Below, in pieces: positions 23,500 through 34,793 of a stretch of DNA of 64,000 nt (position 1 is its first letter; each line of letters opens with the position of its first letter). The notes under the pieces are model-generated. The model saw only the letters and a program-made list of their open reading frames with translations, had not been told where the DNA came from and ran no database searches. Source of the stretch: Xanthostigma xanthostigma (lineage: Eukaryota; Arthropoda; Insecta; Raphidioptera; Raphidiidae). The stretch is from the NCBI GenBank assembly GCA_963575645.1, contig OY754468.1:24824465-24888464 (forward strand), in the 5' to 3' direction. The translations under genes and the position numbers were made by a program.

Positions 23500-23811
23500 T
23501 GTATGCAATAAACATATAAATAAAATTGAAGTGTCTGTTTGTAATGTCAAAATAACAGCTTTTTACTAAATGCATATGAAAGTATATACGGTACTTATAT
23601 AACAAAAAACAATTTTTAAAGTTTTTGTCTGCCTGTATGTTCCAGCTAATCTCCTGAACGACTGGACCGATTTTGACGGGACTTTCGCTGGCAGATAGCT
23701 GATGTTATACGGAATACGGCTATATAAAAATAGGGAAGTCTTTTCGTATAATTCTGAGAACTGAACAAACAAAAATTCCACGCGGACGAAGTCGCGGGTT
23801 ACAGCTAGTCT
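23500..23811 (+). mobile_element. Helitron-like 3' end
   Basis: Ends CACGCGGACGAAGTCGCGGG then TTACAGCTAGT. The CGCGGAC-GAA-GTCGCG hairpin shortly before CTAG|T is the textbook Helitron terminus. Upstream, TCTCCTGAACGACTGGACCG and GATTTTGACGGGACTTTCGC are common in insect Helitron tails. No 5' terminus is identified. Confidence 0.75.
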
Positions 23812-24334
23812 AGTATAAGAACCATACTGAGTTTAAATTATCTTCTGCATTAGGTTTTTATTTTATCATTTGAAAGAATTTTATATTTGCCATGAAATAT
23901 TACTTTAAAATCGGTCTTTTACAGTACATATTCAATTAAATTATTCTGCTGTTCTTATATTTTCTTCCGTTTCACTTTGACATTAATTGGTCCTTACGTA
24001 CCTATCTCTTTAGTGACTTATTGGCAAAATATATAAAAATGGTTCCTTTTTTTGTCCAATATATACGGATGCATCTCCTTTACCTTTATTCCCCATGCCT
24101 TTGACACTGATCAACAATGACATAACAATAGGGGCTGTTTCGTTTTATATTACACTTAGATCCCACTTTGCTTCGGGGAGCGGCGGATTTAAAAAACACG
24201 GCCCGAAAAGACGCAAATTGGGATTTGGATTTAACATCATGTCATCTTTTACTCTATTCTTTTATTTTTTCACAATGTAAATTAAACTTAGCTTTCCTGT
24301 TTACGTGTACTTAATGTGAAGTTCAGTGACGTAT

Positions 24335-24557
24335 CATTGGCGTAGCAAGAGAGAGAATATTAATTGTTCACGTACAAATAAGACGAATCAACAATATTAT
24401 ATATATTTTCTTTGTCGTGAAATTTCTCTAGAAAGTCGTGTTGATCGATTTCGCTTCTATGAACAGTTATCAAATTATGTATAAGTGGCAGCTGGTAATG
24501 GTAGGTAGAGTTGAAAATTTGCCCCCCCCCCAGTATAAAATCATTGCTACGCCTATG
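24335..24557. mobile_element. hAT MITE, related to 11752-12006
   Basis: Ends CATTGGCGTAGCAAGAG and (inverted) CATAGGCGTAGCAATG, with the same interior blocks as the first copy (GTTCACGTACAAA, TTTCGCTTCTATGAACAG, GGCAGCTGGTAATGGTAGG). The flanking 8-mers do not match, so the duplication has eroded. Confidence 0.75.
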
Positions 24558-25286
24558 ATAGTTACATGCTTACGATTCCACTAAACGCCAGAAGGCTTCT
24601 AGGCAGTCGAAAGCATGGGATACTCCGCAATATGTTTTAATTTTATCAAGCAACAATTTTTATAAAATCGGCGACGGAAAATTATTGTTTTTCCAGTCGC
24701 GAGGCTTTAAATAAAAAATGCGGACCCATCATAGACCGGTATTTATTTATATAACTCAAATTTAAGACATGACTTCTTAATACAAAAAATATGTCACAGA
24801 AACCAATGAGTAGCAAAGGGTATCTTAAGTTAAAATAAAGACTGTTTCAAGATTTTAGTTAACTGGTTTAATTTTTCTAGCTACGCCACTGAATCTGACG
24901 TCATAATCTTTGCGATTCTGTAGTAACTTATTTTAAGTAGTAAATTATTTTACAAACTTGATATATTTCTGGGCTAGAGTTAGACCATTCGAAATTTCAT
25001 TTTGGCTTTCCACTCAAACGAAAACACTCAATTTTTCAAAAACTATCAGAAACATTGAATTGAAATTCAAATGACCTGACTTCAGCCTGCACAGAAAAGT
25101 GAATAAAATTAAAATCATTTTTGGTGATAATTATGAGACATTTTAGTGTTTGAAAACGTACAAAATGTTGCTTTCATATCCCTTATTCTTAAATAAAGAA
25201 AAGTATATACTAAGGTTTTGGAGGATGTCAAAAATAGTTAGTACCGATGTTATACTGACGTGAAACTCAGCGATTAATGCAGAAAA
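24558..25286. other. No gene seen
   Basis: AT-rich intronic sequence. I recognise nothing in it. Confidence 0.4.
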
Positions 25287-26229
25287 GCTTATATACCAAG
25301 ATCCCAGACCTGCCAGACCTACGTTATTTCAGTACCCTTATATCTTTGGTAGTGCTTAAATTTTAATATTTAGTTAGAAACGTATGCCAATTTGTTGGCT
25401 TGAAAGCGGGGGCCTTTTAGAGATAACAGGATCTTAAGGTACATAAAACACGTGCTTACATAGGTTAGTGTGAGTGAGAGCATTAAATGATTTTTATTTT
25501 GATAACTTCATGAAATTTAGGTTTTTTATTTGTTTACACAAACACGTAGTAGTCGATGAGTTTAAGAGAGAAAAACTCCATGGAAACAAATAAACAACAT
25601 TTAATAAAGCTGTCAAACAAAAAAAAGCACATAGGCTGTGTGCACGAAGCCTACTAGCGCCACTAGTGGGTAATAGAGAATTATTGAGCTCACTTTTTAT
25701 GGAAATCGCGACATGTTTCTAAAAAACTTTAGTTGGCCATGATGTGTCAACAAAAATGTAATAAGAAAAACTGATGTTAATTTGTTTACATTGACAGTGG
25801 AATGTCAAATAAGGGCGCCAATGGTCTTTATTTTACTTAAATCGCCATTAGCGCAACAGCCCGGAACACAAATATTTCCAGATCGCTTAGTTTTTGTTTT
25901 CTTTGTAATTAAAAAACTTCATAAAATTATAACTATTTTCACTTTTAATAAATATTGCTCATTGACATACGGAAAATTTGAGCTTGAAGTTTCCCGTAGT
26001 GCTCACACAAACGCTAGCATCGAAAAATTTGTAACACATAGCCCATAATGCATGCATAATACCGTTGCGTACGTAGGTAAGCACGTGTTTTATGTACCTA
26101 CCTTTAGAACATGTTATTTCTAAAAGGGTCCCGCTTTCAAGCTAGCATATTGGCATACGTTTTTAACTAAATATTGTACATTTACTGATAAAATCTTAAC
26201 AGTACTGAAATAACGTAGGTCTTGATCTA
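25287..26229. mobile_element. Repeat family R2, complete element with long inverted repeats
   Basis: The left terminus (25287-25545, CCAAGATCCCAGACC... CAATTTGTTGGCTTGAAAGC) and right terminus (26051-26229, inverted) carry the R2 block, including ACGTGCTTAC and TTTTAGA(G/A)ATAACA. The interior of about 500 bp has a weak frame (25782-26048) without a recognisable domain. Solo R2 ends occur at 8383 and 47368. Confidence 0.68.
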
Positions 26230-28039
26230 TTAGTAATAGCTAATTTTGTGGGGATACAGTTATTTATTTGGAGTTTTCATAGATCATCCATACAAAGTCC
26301 TCCTTTTCCAGGTACTAACTAGCAAAACTGGTATAAGTTCATTTTATCGCATCTGTTCGTATTTAAAAAAAAGTATAATATGTATATATTTTTGTGAAAA
26401 ATGTAACAAGCATTAAAAAAACGTCACAAAAAATAGAGATATTGGAGATTATAGACGTTCGGCAGTTAAAGTCATTAATTTCGTTACAGAAAATTTAATT
26501 CTTTTGACGTAAAACTATTATTTCATTTTTACAAGGTTCACACACATTTGATAAAGATTACATTAAGGATAGGTATACCTATTTGCAGTAATATTTTGTA
26601 TAAAATTGTGTTGTGACGTTTTCGATTTATACCTCTATTTTTTTAGAAATAATTAGCTATAATTATAATTTATTATTAAGCCCGACCAGCGGTACAAATT
26701 ATTATATATTCTTTATATTAATATTTTTTATTGTTAATAATACTTTAATAATAATAATACGTTAATAATATGATTTTAATGTTCATATTACAAAATGCTA
26801 TAGAAAAAAAACTGCAGATTCAACTTCTTAATAAACTTCAAATTAATGCGCTCCACGATTTTATTTTAGTCTGATCAAAGTCGTAGATTGCTAGTTTTTT
26901 TAGCAATTTTATTTTTAAGTTTTTTGTTAGCTTGATTTAAGGTGTGCTTTGCAAAACCGGACCGGTCAGATAGTTGCCATAAATTTGTGCAAAATTTGAA
27001 TGCAATCAGATAACAAGAAGTGGGTGAAATATTGATCGCAAATTTTGAAAAAAATAAATATACGGAGCGCAAAGCTATAATTAGAACCGTTTAATAGGCT
27101 TTGTATGCTAAATTAAAGTATTAGGAATTTATATAAAACTGACCGGTTCGAAAAAGTTTTTATTTTTCACGTGTTTCATTCAACGACAAACAGTTTCTAT
27201 TACGGCATGCCTTTTTGTAGAAAATAAATATTTCTTGAAAATTTCGAAACAGTTAATGAAGTAAACTATTTTACGCGCTGTAGAGTGAATTGGATTCACG
27301 TGATTGAACGTGTAATGAAACGATCTGACAAAATAATGCACCACCAACCATCTGCGCCACAGAATCTGTGATCTGCGCTGTTGATATATGGATGTGTGTG
27401 TGTATATCTGGCGCCACTAGAAAAATTCTCGTGTTTATAAATGTTTCACGCGACTAGAATTTTCTCTTCTGTAGTATGTACGGTGTAGTGTAAACGACAC
27501 AGTCCTTTTTTTCTATTGCATTTGGCAAATGAACATATACAGTAAATCCTTTTCAATCACGGATATAGGATAACGCGTACATTTATCTGCAGCAAATAAA
27601 ATGTATAGACATTAGGTAAATATGTTCATGGATATACGGTTTGCCAAAAATCCAAAAATAGGGCATCACATTGCGACTGATCACTATAAATCATGTACAT
27701 ATAAATTATGTACAGCGGATAGAACAAAAACCGCGTAAGTTCGATGAGGATGCAATGGTATATTTTTCTTTTTTTTGTGGTAACAGTTCTACCATAGAAC
27801 TTTTGAGAAAGAGAGATATACTCCATACTAATATCACAGAATAATAACAACTAATATATTGTCGGAATAACTGCGAAAAGAGAGACGGTGATATATTTTT
27901 GCGCTCTTTGTTTCTTACGCTCACCGCACATTGAGTAGGTAAATAGCAATAATTTATATGTAGGTACCTATATGCCGTGAATGAAATGCTTTCGTGCCAA
28001 CTGTGATTTAGAAAGCTGAGTTGGTCTTATGGAGGGTCT
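26230..28039. other. No gene seen
   Basis: AT-rich intronic sequence with some TAATAA runs (26740-26770). None of the short frames shows a recognisable domain. Confidence 0.4.
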
Positions 28040-28131
28040 ATAATAATAATAATAATAATAATAATTTATTTGCATAGCCAAAAAAGTTGGATACAAAAGG
28101 TCAGTACATAGGTATTACACATTAAAATATG

Positions 28132-31083
28132 TTACGAAAATTCGTCTAGACTATAAAAATTTCTTTCTATTAAAAAAGTCCTTAATTTATTTTTAAAATG
28201 CTTAAGCGATTTAATATTTTTTATATTGTCGGGTATTTTATTAAAAATTGTTATTCCATTGTATAGACAGGCTTTTTTGTATAGAGTCAATCGATGAGTT
28301 GGTATCATAAGATTATTTTTTCTAGTTTCATATTGGTGTTGTATAGTGTCACATTTGAAAATATCGATGTTTTAAAAAACGAAAACACATAACTTAAATA
28401 TATAAACCGAGGTGAAGGTTAATAATTTAAGATTTTTAAAAAGAACTCTGCAGGACTCTCTTCTATCGGTTTTTGCGATAATTCTTACGGCCCTCTTTTG
28501 AATTAAGAAAATTCTGTTGGCTTCTCTTACTCCGCCCCATACAATAATGCAATACGACATAATAGAATAAAAATTGGCGTAGTATAACGACATTACCGAT
28601 TCCAAACTTGCTCCTTTACTCACTTGCCGCAGGGCATAGCAAACCGATGTTAACTTTTTAGCCAGCTTATCTATATGCTGTGTCCATGAAAGATTAGCAT
28701 CAATTGTAACTCCTAAAAACGGAGTACATTCTGACACAGAAAGAAACATATTACTGTTAAGCTGAATAGATTCTGGAATATTTAGCGATCTTTGCATAGT
28801 TCTAAAAAAAACAGTAGTAGTTTTTTCGGCATTAAAAATCAGTTTGTTATTTATAAGCCAGTCGTTTAATATTTTGAAAATTGCCTGCGCTTGATGAATA
28901 AGTTGATTCATGTTGGAGCCTTTTAAAAGTATATTTGTGTCATCTGCATACGACACTATTTTTACATTTGACGCTGCAAAGTGAGTTATTAAATCGTTAA
29001 CGTATATAATATATAAAAGAGGGCCTAAGATGGATCCTTGAGGTACGCCCTTAGTTGTTTCTATTTTTTCAGATACGTATTCTTTCCCCTCTGCTGATAT
29101 ACATACTTTTTGTGAACGATTTATTAAATACGATCTGAACCAGTTGTTAGCTATCCCTCTTATTCCGTATTGTTCTAATTTAAGCAATAGAATGTCGTAG
29201 TTGACAGTATCGAAAGCTTTGGATAAATCAATGAAGATACCCAAAACTAGAAATCCGCTATCTATGAAATTTGTTATGCATTGTATAAAATCAAAACAAG
29301 CTGTTTCAGTAGATTTGAGTTTACGAAAGCCATGCTGGAACTCATGCATAATTCCTTTCAGATTTAAAAATTTGTTTAGCCTATTGGCAACTACTATTTC
29401 TAAAACTTTTGACACGGATGATAATAAGCTGATCGGGCGATAGTTAGAGACTGTGTGTACGTCACCTTTCTTGTGGAGAGGTTTGATGTGTGCATTTTTT
29501 AAACAATCTGGGAAAATCCCACTAGATAATGACATATTACACAAATGGGCGAGTGGTTCAGCGACGAATTCCAGACAATTTTTCAAAATAAAATTAGAAA
29601 TTTCATCTTCACCACATGATTTTTTGTTTTTTAATTCAATTATTATGTTCTTTATTTCATTATTTGTGCACGGATACATATATATACTATCCTTTTCAGC
29701 AGTAATATTGGATACTACATGCGGATTAATACTGTCTGATATATTATTTGAATTCAAAATGCGAGTAACTTCAGAAGTGAAGTACGTATTAAATATTTCG
29801 ACAGATTCAGCAGGGGAAATTAAATGTCCGAATTCATTTTTGAGAACAGGTTGAATCGATTTTTTCTTTTCACCAACAATCGAATGTACAACAGACCACA
29901 TGGCTTTAGATTTATTGTCTGAAATTTTTATTAGATTGTCATTATAAGTGCGTTTATTAGCAGCCATAACTTCGCGGTAGTATCTCAGACATTCCTTATA
30001 CGTATTTTTAAAAATAGGGTACATGCTTTGGAGTTCGTTTAGACCTTTAATTTGATCTTTGAGAGCACTAAGTTCCTTCGAATACCATCTGTGAACAACT
30101 GTCTTACAACAAGAATAATTTATTTTCCGAAACGGAAAGGCAATAGCGAAGTGATGTTTAAAAGTTTCCAAAAACAATTCAAAGCTTTTATTCACAGAAC
30201 TTGACAAGTATACTTCCGGCCACTCTTCATTAAGTAGAAGTTGACGAAAAAAATGAATACTTTCTGTAGACATATTGCGTTTATATAATGTAGTTATATT
30301 TGAAGTTATATTTCTAGAAGAATAAGTAAAATATAATATTTGTCCATAATGATCCGATAAACATGTTCTAATCACTTTTGAGTTTAAGTTACTGTCAGAA
30401 AGATTTGTAATAAAATTATCCAGGCACGATTTGGTACCATTCGCGATTCTTGTAGGTTCATTAATCATATAAGACGAACCAAACGAATTTAAAATATCAA
30501 TAAAACTTGCTTTATCTTTTTCGTGTTTCGAGGGTGTTAACATATCAATATTGAAATCACCGCCTATTACAAATTTTGAATTTTCATCACACAATTTATT
30601 TAAAATTAAATTTAAAATTACAAAAAAAGTGTCAATAGGGCATCCAGAGGGTCTATACATGACAACTATAACAATAGTACGACCATTACCAATAGTTGTT
30701 TCCACACTTGTGCATTCACACAAATTGATAACCGATAGGTCTGAAATGTCTTGCCTAACTTTTATTTTTAAGCCACTTTTTGAGTAGATTGCAACTCCAC
30801 CATGTTTATTTAAATCACGACAGAAATAAGAACATAATTGGTATCCATTCAATGTAACATATTTAAGCTGGTCATATGTATGCCAATGCTCGGAAAATAA
30901 GATTATGTCAGGAAAATCTAAACTATAAAGTTCAGTTTCAACATGGTCAACTTTACTCCCTAATCTTTGTATATTTATATGAAAAATTGAAAATTGAGTT
31001 TTAGAATATTTATTGTTTTTGTGTCCACTAATTAACTCATGTTGAGAACGCTCCGGGCTGTCGACGAAAAAAATATCTTTTAA
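28132..31083 (-). pseudogene. LINE ORF2: endonuclease and reverse transcriptase, one in-frame stop
   Basis: The frame opens after a TAG at 31084-31086 and is continuous to TAA 28372-28374, then continues in the same frame for about 80 codons to TAA 28132-28134, where typical C-terminal LINE sequence (LMIPTHRLTLY, FNKIPDNIKN) is still readable. Order of domains: AP-endonuclease (SIFHINIQ, SEHWH, GGDFNID, SDHYGQI), linker, then reverse transcriptase (NYRPISLLS, DLSKAFDTV, GVPQGSILGPLL, YADDT). No ATG precedes the endonuclease, so ORF2 is probably translated by reinitiation from ORF1. The protein nicks target DNA and reverse-transcribes the element RNA. Only the single internal stop near the C-terminus looks damaging. 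Confidence 0.9.
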
Positions 31084-31455
31084 CTATAATGTTTTTTGGC
31101 CATGTCTGAGGATCATACATAGCATTCTGCAAAGTTTCTGGTGCCGCAATTTTAAAACTATTGAATCGTCCTTTATCAGACAAAAGCTCACAATCAAAAT
31201 CATCAGCATGAGTTGGGAATTTCTTAATTAGGAAATTTTTCACAGTATCTGCATTCGTTCCATGCTGAACTCTTCCTACAAACAGCCATAACTTTTTTTT
31301 GCCACCTTGCAGTTCATCATTTTCATTTTCACTTTTGCCAATGATCGCAACATTTTTATGATTCCGTTTCTTCTGTCTACGCCGAGTGACAGTAGTGAAT
31401 CCTTCATCATCACCTCTTTCATGATCACGTATCCTGTCGTCAGAGGGAGTAGGGG
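31037..31455 (-). pseudogene. LINE ORF1, C-terminal part
   Basis: Frame with GFTTVTRRRQKKRNHKNV, KKKLWLFVGRVQHGTNADTV, then FNSFKIAAP and DPQTWPKNIIVKRYFFRRQP before TGA at 31037-31039. The pattern SFK...WP..I.VKR(Y/F)F is typical of the C-terminal region of CR1/Jockey-type ORF1 nucleic-acid chaperones. It overlaps the ORF2 frame by 47 bases. The 5' part is missing. Confidence 0.72.
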
Positions 31456-32065
31456 GTTTTATCGAGTTGGAGAGGGGCCTCGTCGCAAAAGTTAATATTA
31501 AATTTTGGATTAAACCTTCTCAGCACTTTAATCTTGATGTCAATTTGGCAATTCCAATCGATACACGAATAATAATAATAATACTTTATTTTACTTTCCA
31601 CTTTCAAAGTGAGCAGTGTATCAGACCCCGAATTTTCTGTTCCCGGCCCTGCCTCCGTGATTGGCAAGACATTACTGTTTAGTTTTAAAAAATATGTGTC
31701 AACAAGGTAACCTAAATAAATAGTTAACGACATACAAATATAATATAAGCATAATATAAACATGTATATTATTATGTACAGAAAAATTGTTACTATTTTT
31801 GGCCCCGTTTACTCCAGCCGTAATGACATGGCTTTTTGATAATATATTTTGTAATTGTAAATTAACTTCTAAATCTAATGCTATGCAAATCATTAGACAA
31901 TGAATTTCCAGTATCTGTAAGTATCTAGAGTCTTGTAACCAGAGGGGAGTTATAAAGGCTCCAGTACCTTCACGTCTCAATTATTTGAAAAAAAGTTAGG
32001 TACACAGTTTGAACTCCACATTTTTTGTCCACCCCCTATGAAATAGCTGCTTTACATTTATGTAT
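31456..32065 (-). repeat. Probable old LINE 3' remnant
   Basis: A TAATAATAATAATAATACTTTATTTTAC block at about 31567-31595 resembles an (ATT)n LINE tail on the minus strand. Upstream frames (31440-31763 and 31699-31980, minus) carry no domain I can name. I place it as a degraded LINE tail next to the truncated 5' end of the larger LINE. Confidence 0.35.
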
Positions 32066-32073
32066 GTAAGCAT

Positions 32074-32629
32074 CAGCGTTGCCAGACGTCCCGATTTTGG
32101 CGGGACGTCCCGATTTTTAAATCAAAATTAAATGTCCCGCGCGGGACAGGCTCAGTCCCGCTTTTCGGGAATAACTTTAAAAGAAGTTAAATCTTCACAG
32201 AAATATCATGAATAAGTATAAATATAAATATAATTATTCTCTTATTGTAAGTTGCAATTTGTAACACTCACTCCACAGACTATTTTTTGAAACGCCATAT
32301 TTTTATAATTAATAAAACTTTTTTGATTTTGATTTCTGATTTTTTTTTTTTTTATTCTGAAGACGAATAAGACTCAACTATTTAACGATAGGGTAAATCT
32401 GTTTTAAAATATTATATTTCTATAAAAATACATTTTCTATGGCTATTTTTGCTATCTATTGTCACGTAAACGTAATTTTAATTCAAATAAAAAGATAAAT
32501 AGGTATTTGAAAACTTCTGATTATATATACGTTTTTTTAGTATGTCCCGCTTTCGACAAAAGAATCCCGCTGTTTTCACTCAAAGAGTTCCAAAATCCCG
32601 ACTTGGCTAAAAAAAAACTGGCAACGCTG
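32074..32629. mobile_element. hAT MITE with exact 8-bp duplication
   Basis: Perfect termini CAGCGTTGCCAG at both ends are flanked by GTAAGCAT at 32066-32073 and 32630-32637. Near both ends are CCCGA/TGTCCCGC motifs (for example GGCGGGACGTCCCGATTTTT and TATGTCCCGCTTTCGAC). The motif set resembles the inner part of the element at 6288-7204. Confidence 0.88.
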
Positions 32630-32637
32630 GTAAGCAT

Positions 32638-33307
32638 GCAAAATGAACTATTATATACTTGTGAGATAAAATAAAACAAGTTCACCAGTATATTATAGTG
32701 GTCACTATTAAAAATTAAGTTTGTTGCAGTGGGATGTCAATAATTTTGAAAATACTGAAAAACACAGTAATATCTCGAGCGCAATGATATTATGACTCGT
32801 GTAACTATTAAAACGAGCGTTACTAATCAGTAATACACTTCATTACGCTATTAGATATTATATAATCTACTATTTCATAACACTGTAGCAAAATAGGAAA
32901 AATGTTAGTACCTACGTCGTCTCTGATTCGAAGTGATAATTTCCATAAAATTATTAAAAACAAACTGCATAGGCATTGCTTTTTGCCTAATTCTATGTAT
33001 ACTAAGTACATTTTTTTAAAAATAAATTACGTTTTCAGAAAGAACAATTTCACCAACGAGACGCTTTAACTTATATGTTGTTTTATGAATATAATTATTG
33101 CATACATAATATAATAATATATTTGAACACTTAAATTTACTCCAAATGTCCTGTTAATTAATATTATAAATTCTTATATTACCGATTCAGTGAGAAAAGA
33201 TAAATAAAAATATTAAAGTAGAAATTATTTAAACACCTGACATTTTTTGAAAGACGATCGTGTAGTGATGCCGTTGTTTGTATCACTTTTTTAAATGGCT
33301 TCTCTAA
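32638..33307. other. No gene seen
   Basis: AT-rich intronic sequence. I recognise nothing in it. Confidence 0.4.
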
Positions 33308-33309
33308 TA

Positions 33310-34242
33310 GGGGAAGGGGGGGCATGACGGGGTCGCGAGGTATGACGGGGTAACGCACACTTACAAAAAACTAAACGTTTGCGAATTGAAATCAACAAGC
33401 CAATAAGAAGCCATACTCGATCAACGGTTAGCGCAACAGAAATAGTGCGAGGAAGTGCACGCGTTTTTCGTTTACAAACGAAAATCATGTTGAGTGTCTC
33501 GTCGATCTAATTTTATTCAGTTTGAAACGTCTTAATTGTAAGGTAATAATGACTATCCAAATGATGTCTCTTCTGGTATATGGTTGCTAGTGTTGTTTAC
33601 TTTGTTGTGGTATAATTAAATAAAAATTCAATTAATATTTTTATTTTTGAGGAATTATTTTTTTCTAAGTCAGCCTTTGGGGCAAGACGAGATATAGGGT
33701 ATGGGGCAAGAAGGGGTACAAGCAAGTCACGCCTACTTTGAATAAAACATCTGCTCCTGAAGATATTCTTTTGCTTCTAAATCTCCCATCCGTGCATCTA
33801 GCTTTGAAAACGCATCCCCTAGTGATGTTTTGCCAATCCCTTCAGTCCAACGAGATAAAAAGAGGAAACAATACCGGAGAGATAAAATAGCCATCATCAC
33901 CTCAACTCCTTATAAAAATGAGCTAGACAATTTGAAAAACCCGAGAAAAGTATCCAATTCTAATGACCCTCGGCTCAAAAAAATGCTAAGAATAAACAAA
34001 ATTGTGATAATAATTAGCCTACCCCATCTTGCCTCGTGGTACGGGGAAGATGATTTTTTGCATGTTCCTAATAAATCATTTATTTTTTAAAAAATGTAGT
34101 ACGTTTATCTCCCAAAGACTATGCCAAATTGTATTCAGATTAATTAGATATCGTGCCATAAATAAATAAGAATAATAAACGTAATGATTATGCTGTATTT
34201 TTGATATTTCCCTTAGGTACCCCATCATGCCCCCCCTTCCCC
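33310..34242 (+). mobile_element. Pogo-like element with TA duplication, transposase tail relic
   Basis: Ends GGGGAAGGGGGGGCATGACG and (inverted) GGGGAAGGGGGGGCATGATG are flanked by TA (33308-33309 and 34243-34244). Internal GGGGCAAGA(C/A)G(A/G)G repeats lie near 33680-33715. A frame at about 33800-33945 reads ASPSDVLPIPSVQRDKKRKQ then KIAIITSTPYKNELDNL, which matches the C-terminal tail (PSD..P.P...R..R....ILTSTPYK.EL) of pogo/Tigger transposases. The catalytic core is missing. Confidence 0.75.
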
Positions 34243-34638
34243 TACAGGGTCATTGTTCCTAGGTTTTACTCCGAGATTGAATTTTCAATTGATTGTTAAA
34301 AAAGTAATACGTATAGAAAATATCAATTGGTACAAGATACAAGTTACAATAATAACGCTAGGCGGGACTTAAAAACAATGTCTACTAAGTAAGAAATGAT
34401 TTTTAAATATAAAGATTTTATTCATCAGCGATAGGAACGAGTTGGGGGACTTCCTATCGATGTTGAGTAAAATTTAAAAATTATTATTTAGTGCACACTG
34501 CTATAATTTTACTAAAAATTTCACGCCTAAGGGATAAGCAATGCAACGTACATCACTGTACGGTTTGTTAGCATGCTTACAGTAATGTTTCAAGTAAATT
34601 AATTAATTTATATAAATCACTGTACTATCATGTATCTG

Positions 34639-34793
34639 TGCAATCGAATCTTACAAATGAATTTTCATCTACTCCCAGATGTCTGAATAATTTGAAATTA
34701 TGCGTATTTTTCGTATTAAACGTGTGTAAAATTTTAAATTATTTAGACTTCTGGAAGTAGATGAAAATTTATTTGAAAGATTCCATTGTATAG
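34639..34793. repeat. Imperfect palindrome
   Basis: The left arm with AATTTTCATCTACT and AGATGTCTGAATAATTT and the right arm AAATTATTTAGACTTCT and AGTAGATGAAAATT are inverted copies with small differences, around a loop of about 40 bp. This is probably a foldback MITE. Confidence 0.6.

Larger units (their letters stand above)
28040..31455 (-). mobile_element. CR1/Jockey-like LINE, 5' truncated, nearly complete ORF2
   Basis: A non-LTR retrotransposon on the minus strand. The 3' end is an (ATT)n tail at 28040-28065, followed upstream by a short 3' UTR, ORF2 (28132-31083), and the C-terminal part of ORF1 (31037 to about 31455), overlapping ORF2 in another frame. Homology stops near 31455, so the 5' part of ORF1 and the 5' UTR are missing. 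The tail is a trinucleotide repeat rather than poly(A). Confidence 0.9.

Noticed and set aside
28041..28065. TAATAA run as an independent microsatellite of interest
   Set aside because: It is the 3' tail of the minus-strand LINE.
29453..29854. Plus-strand ORF within the LINE
   Set aside because: Shadow of ORF2 on the minus strand.
31440..31763. 107-codon minus ORF
   Set aside because: Straddles the 5' truncation point of the LINE and a TAA repeat; no domain.
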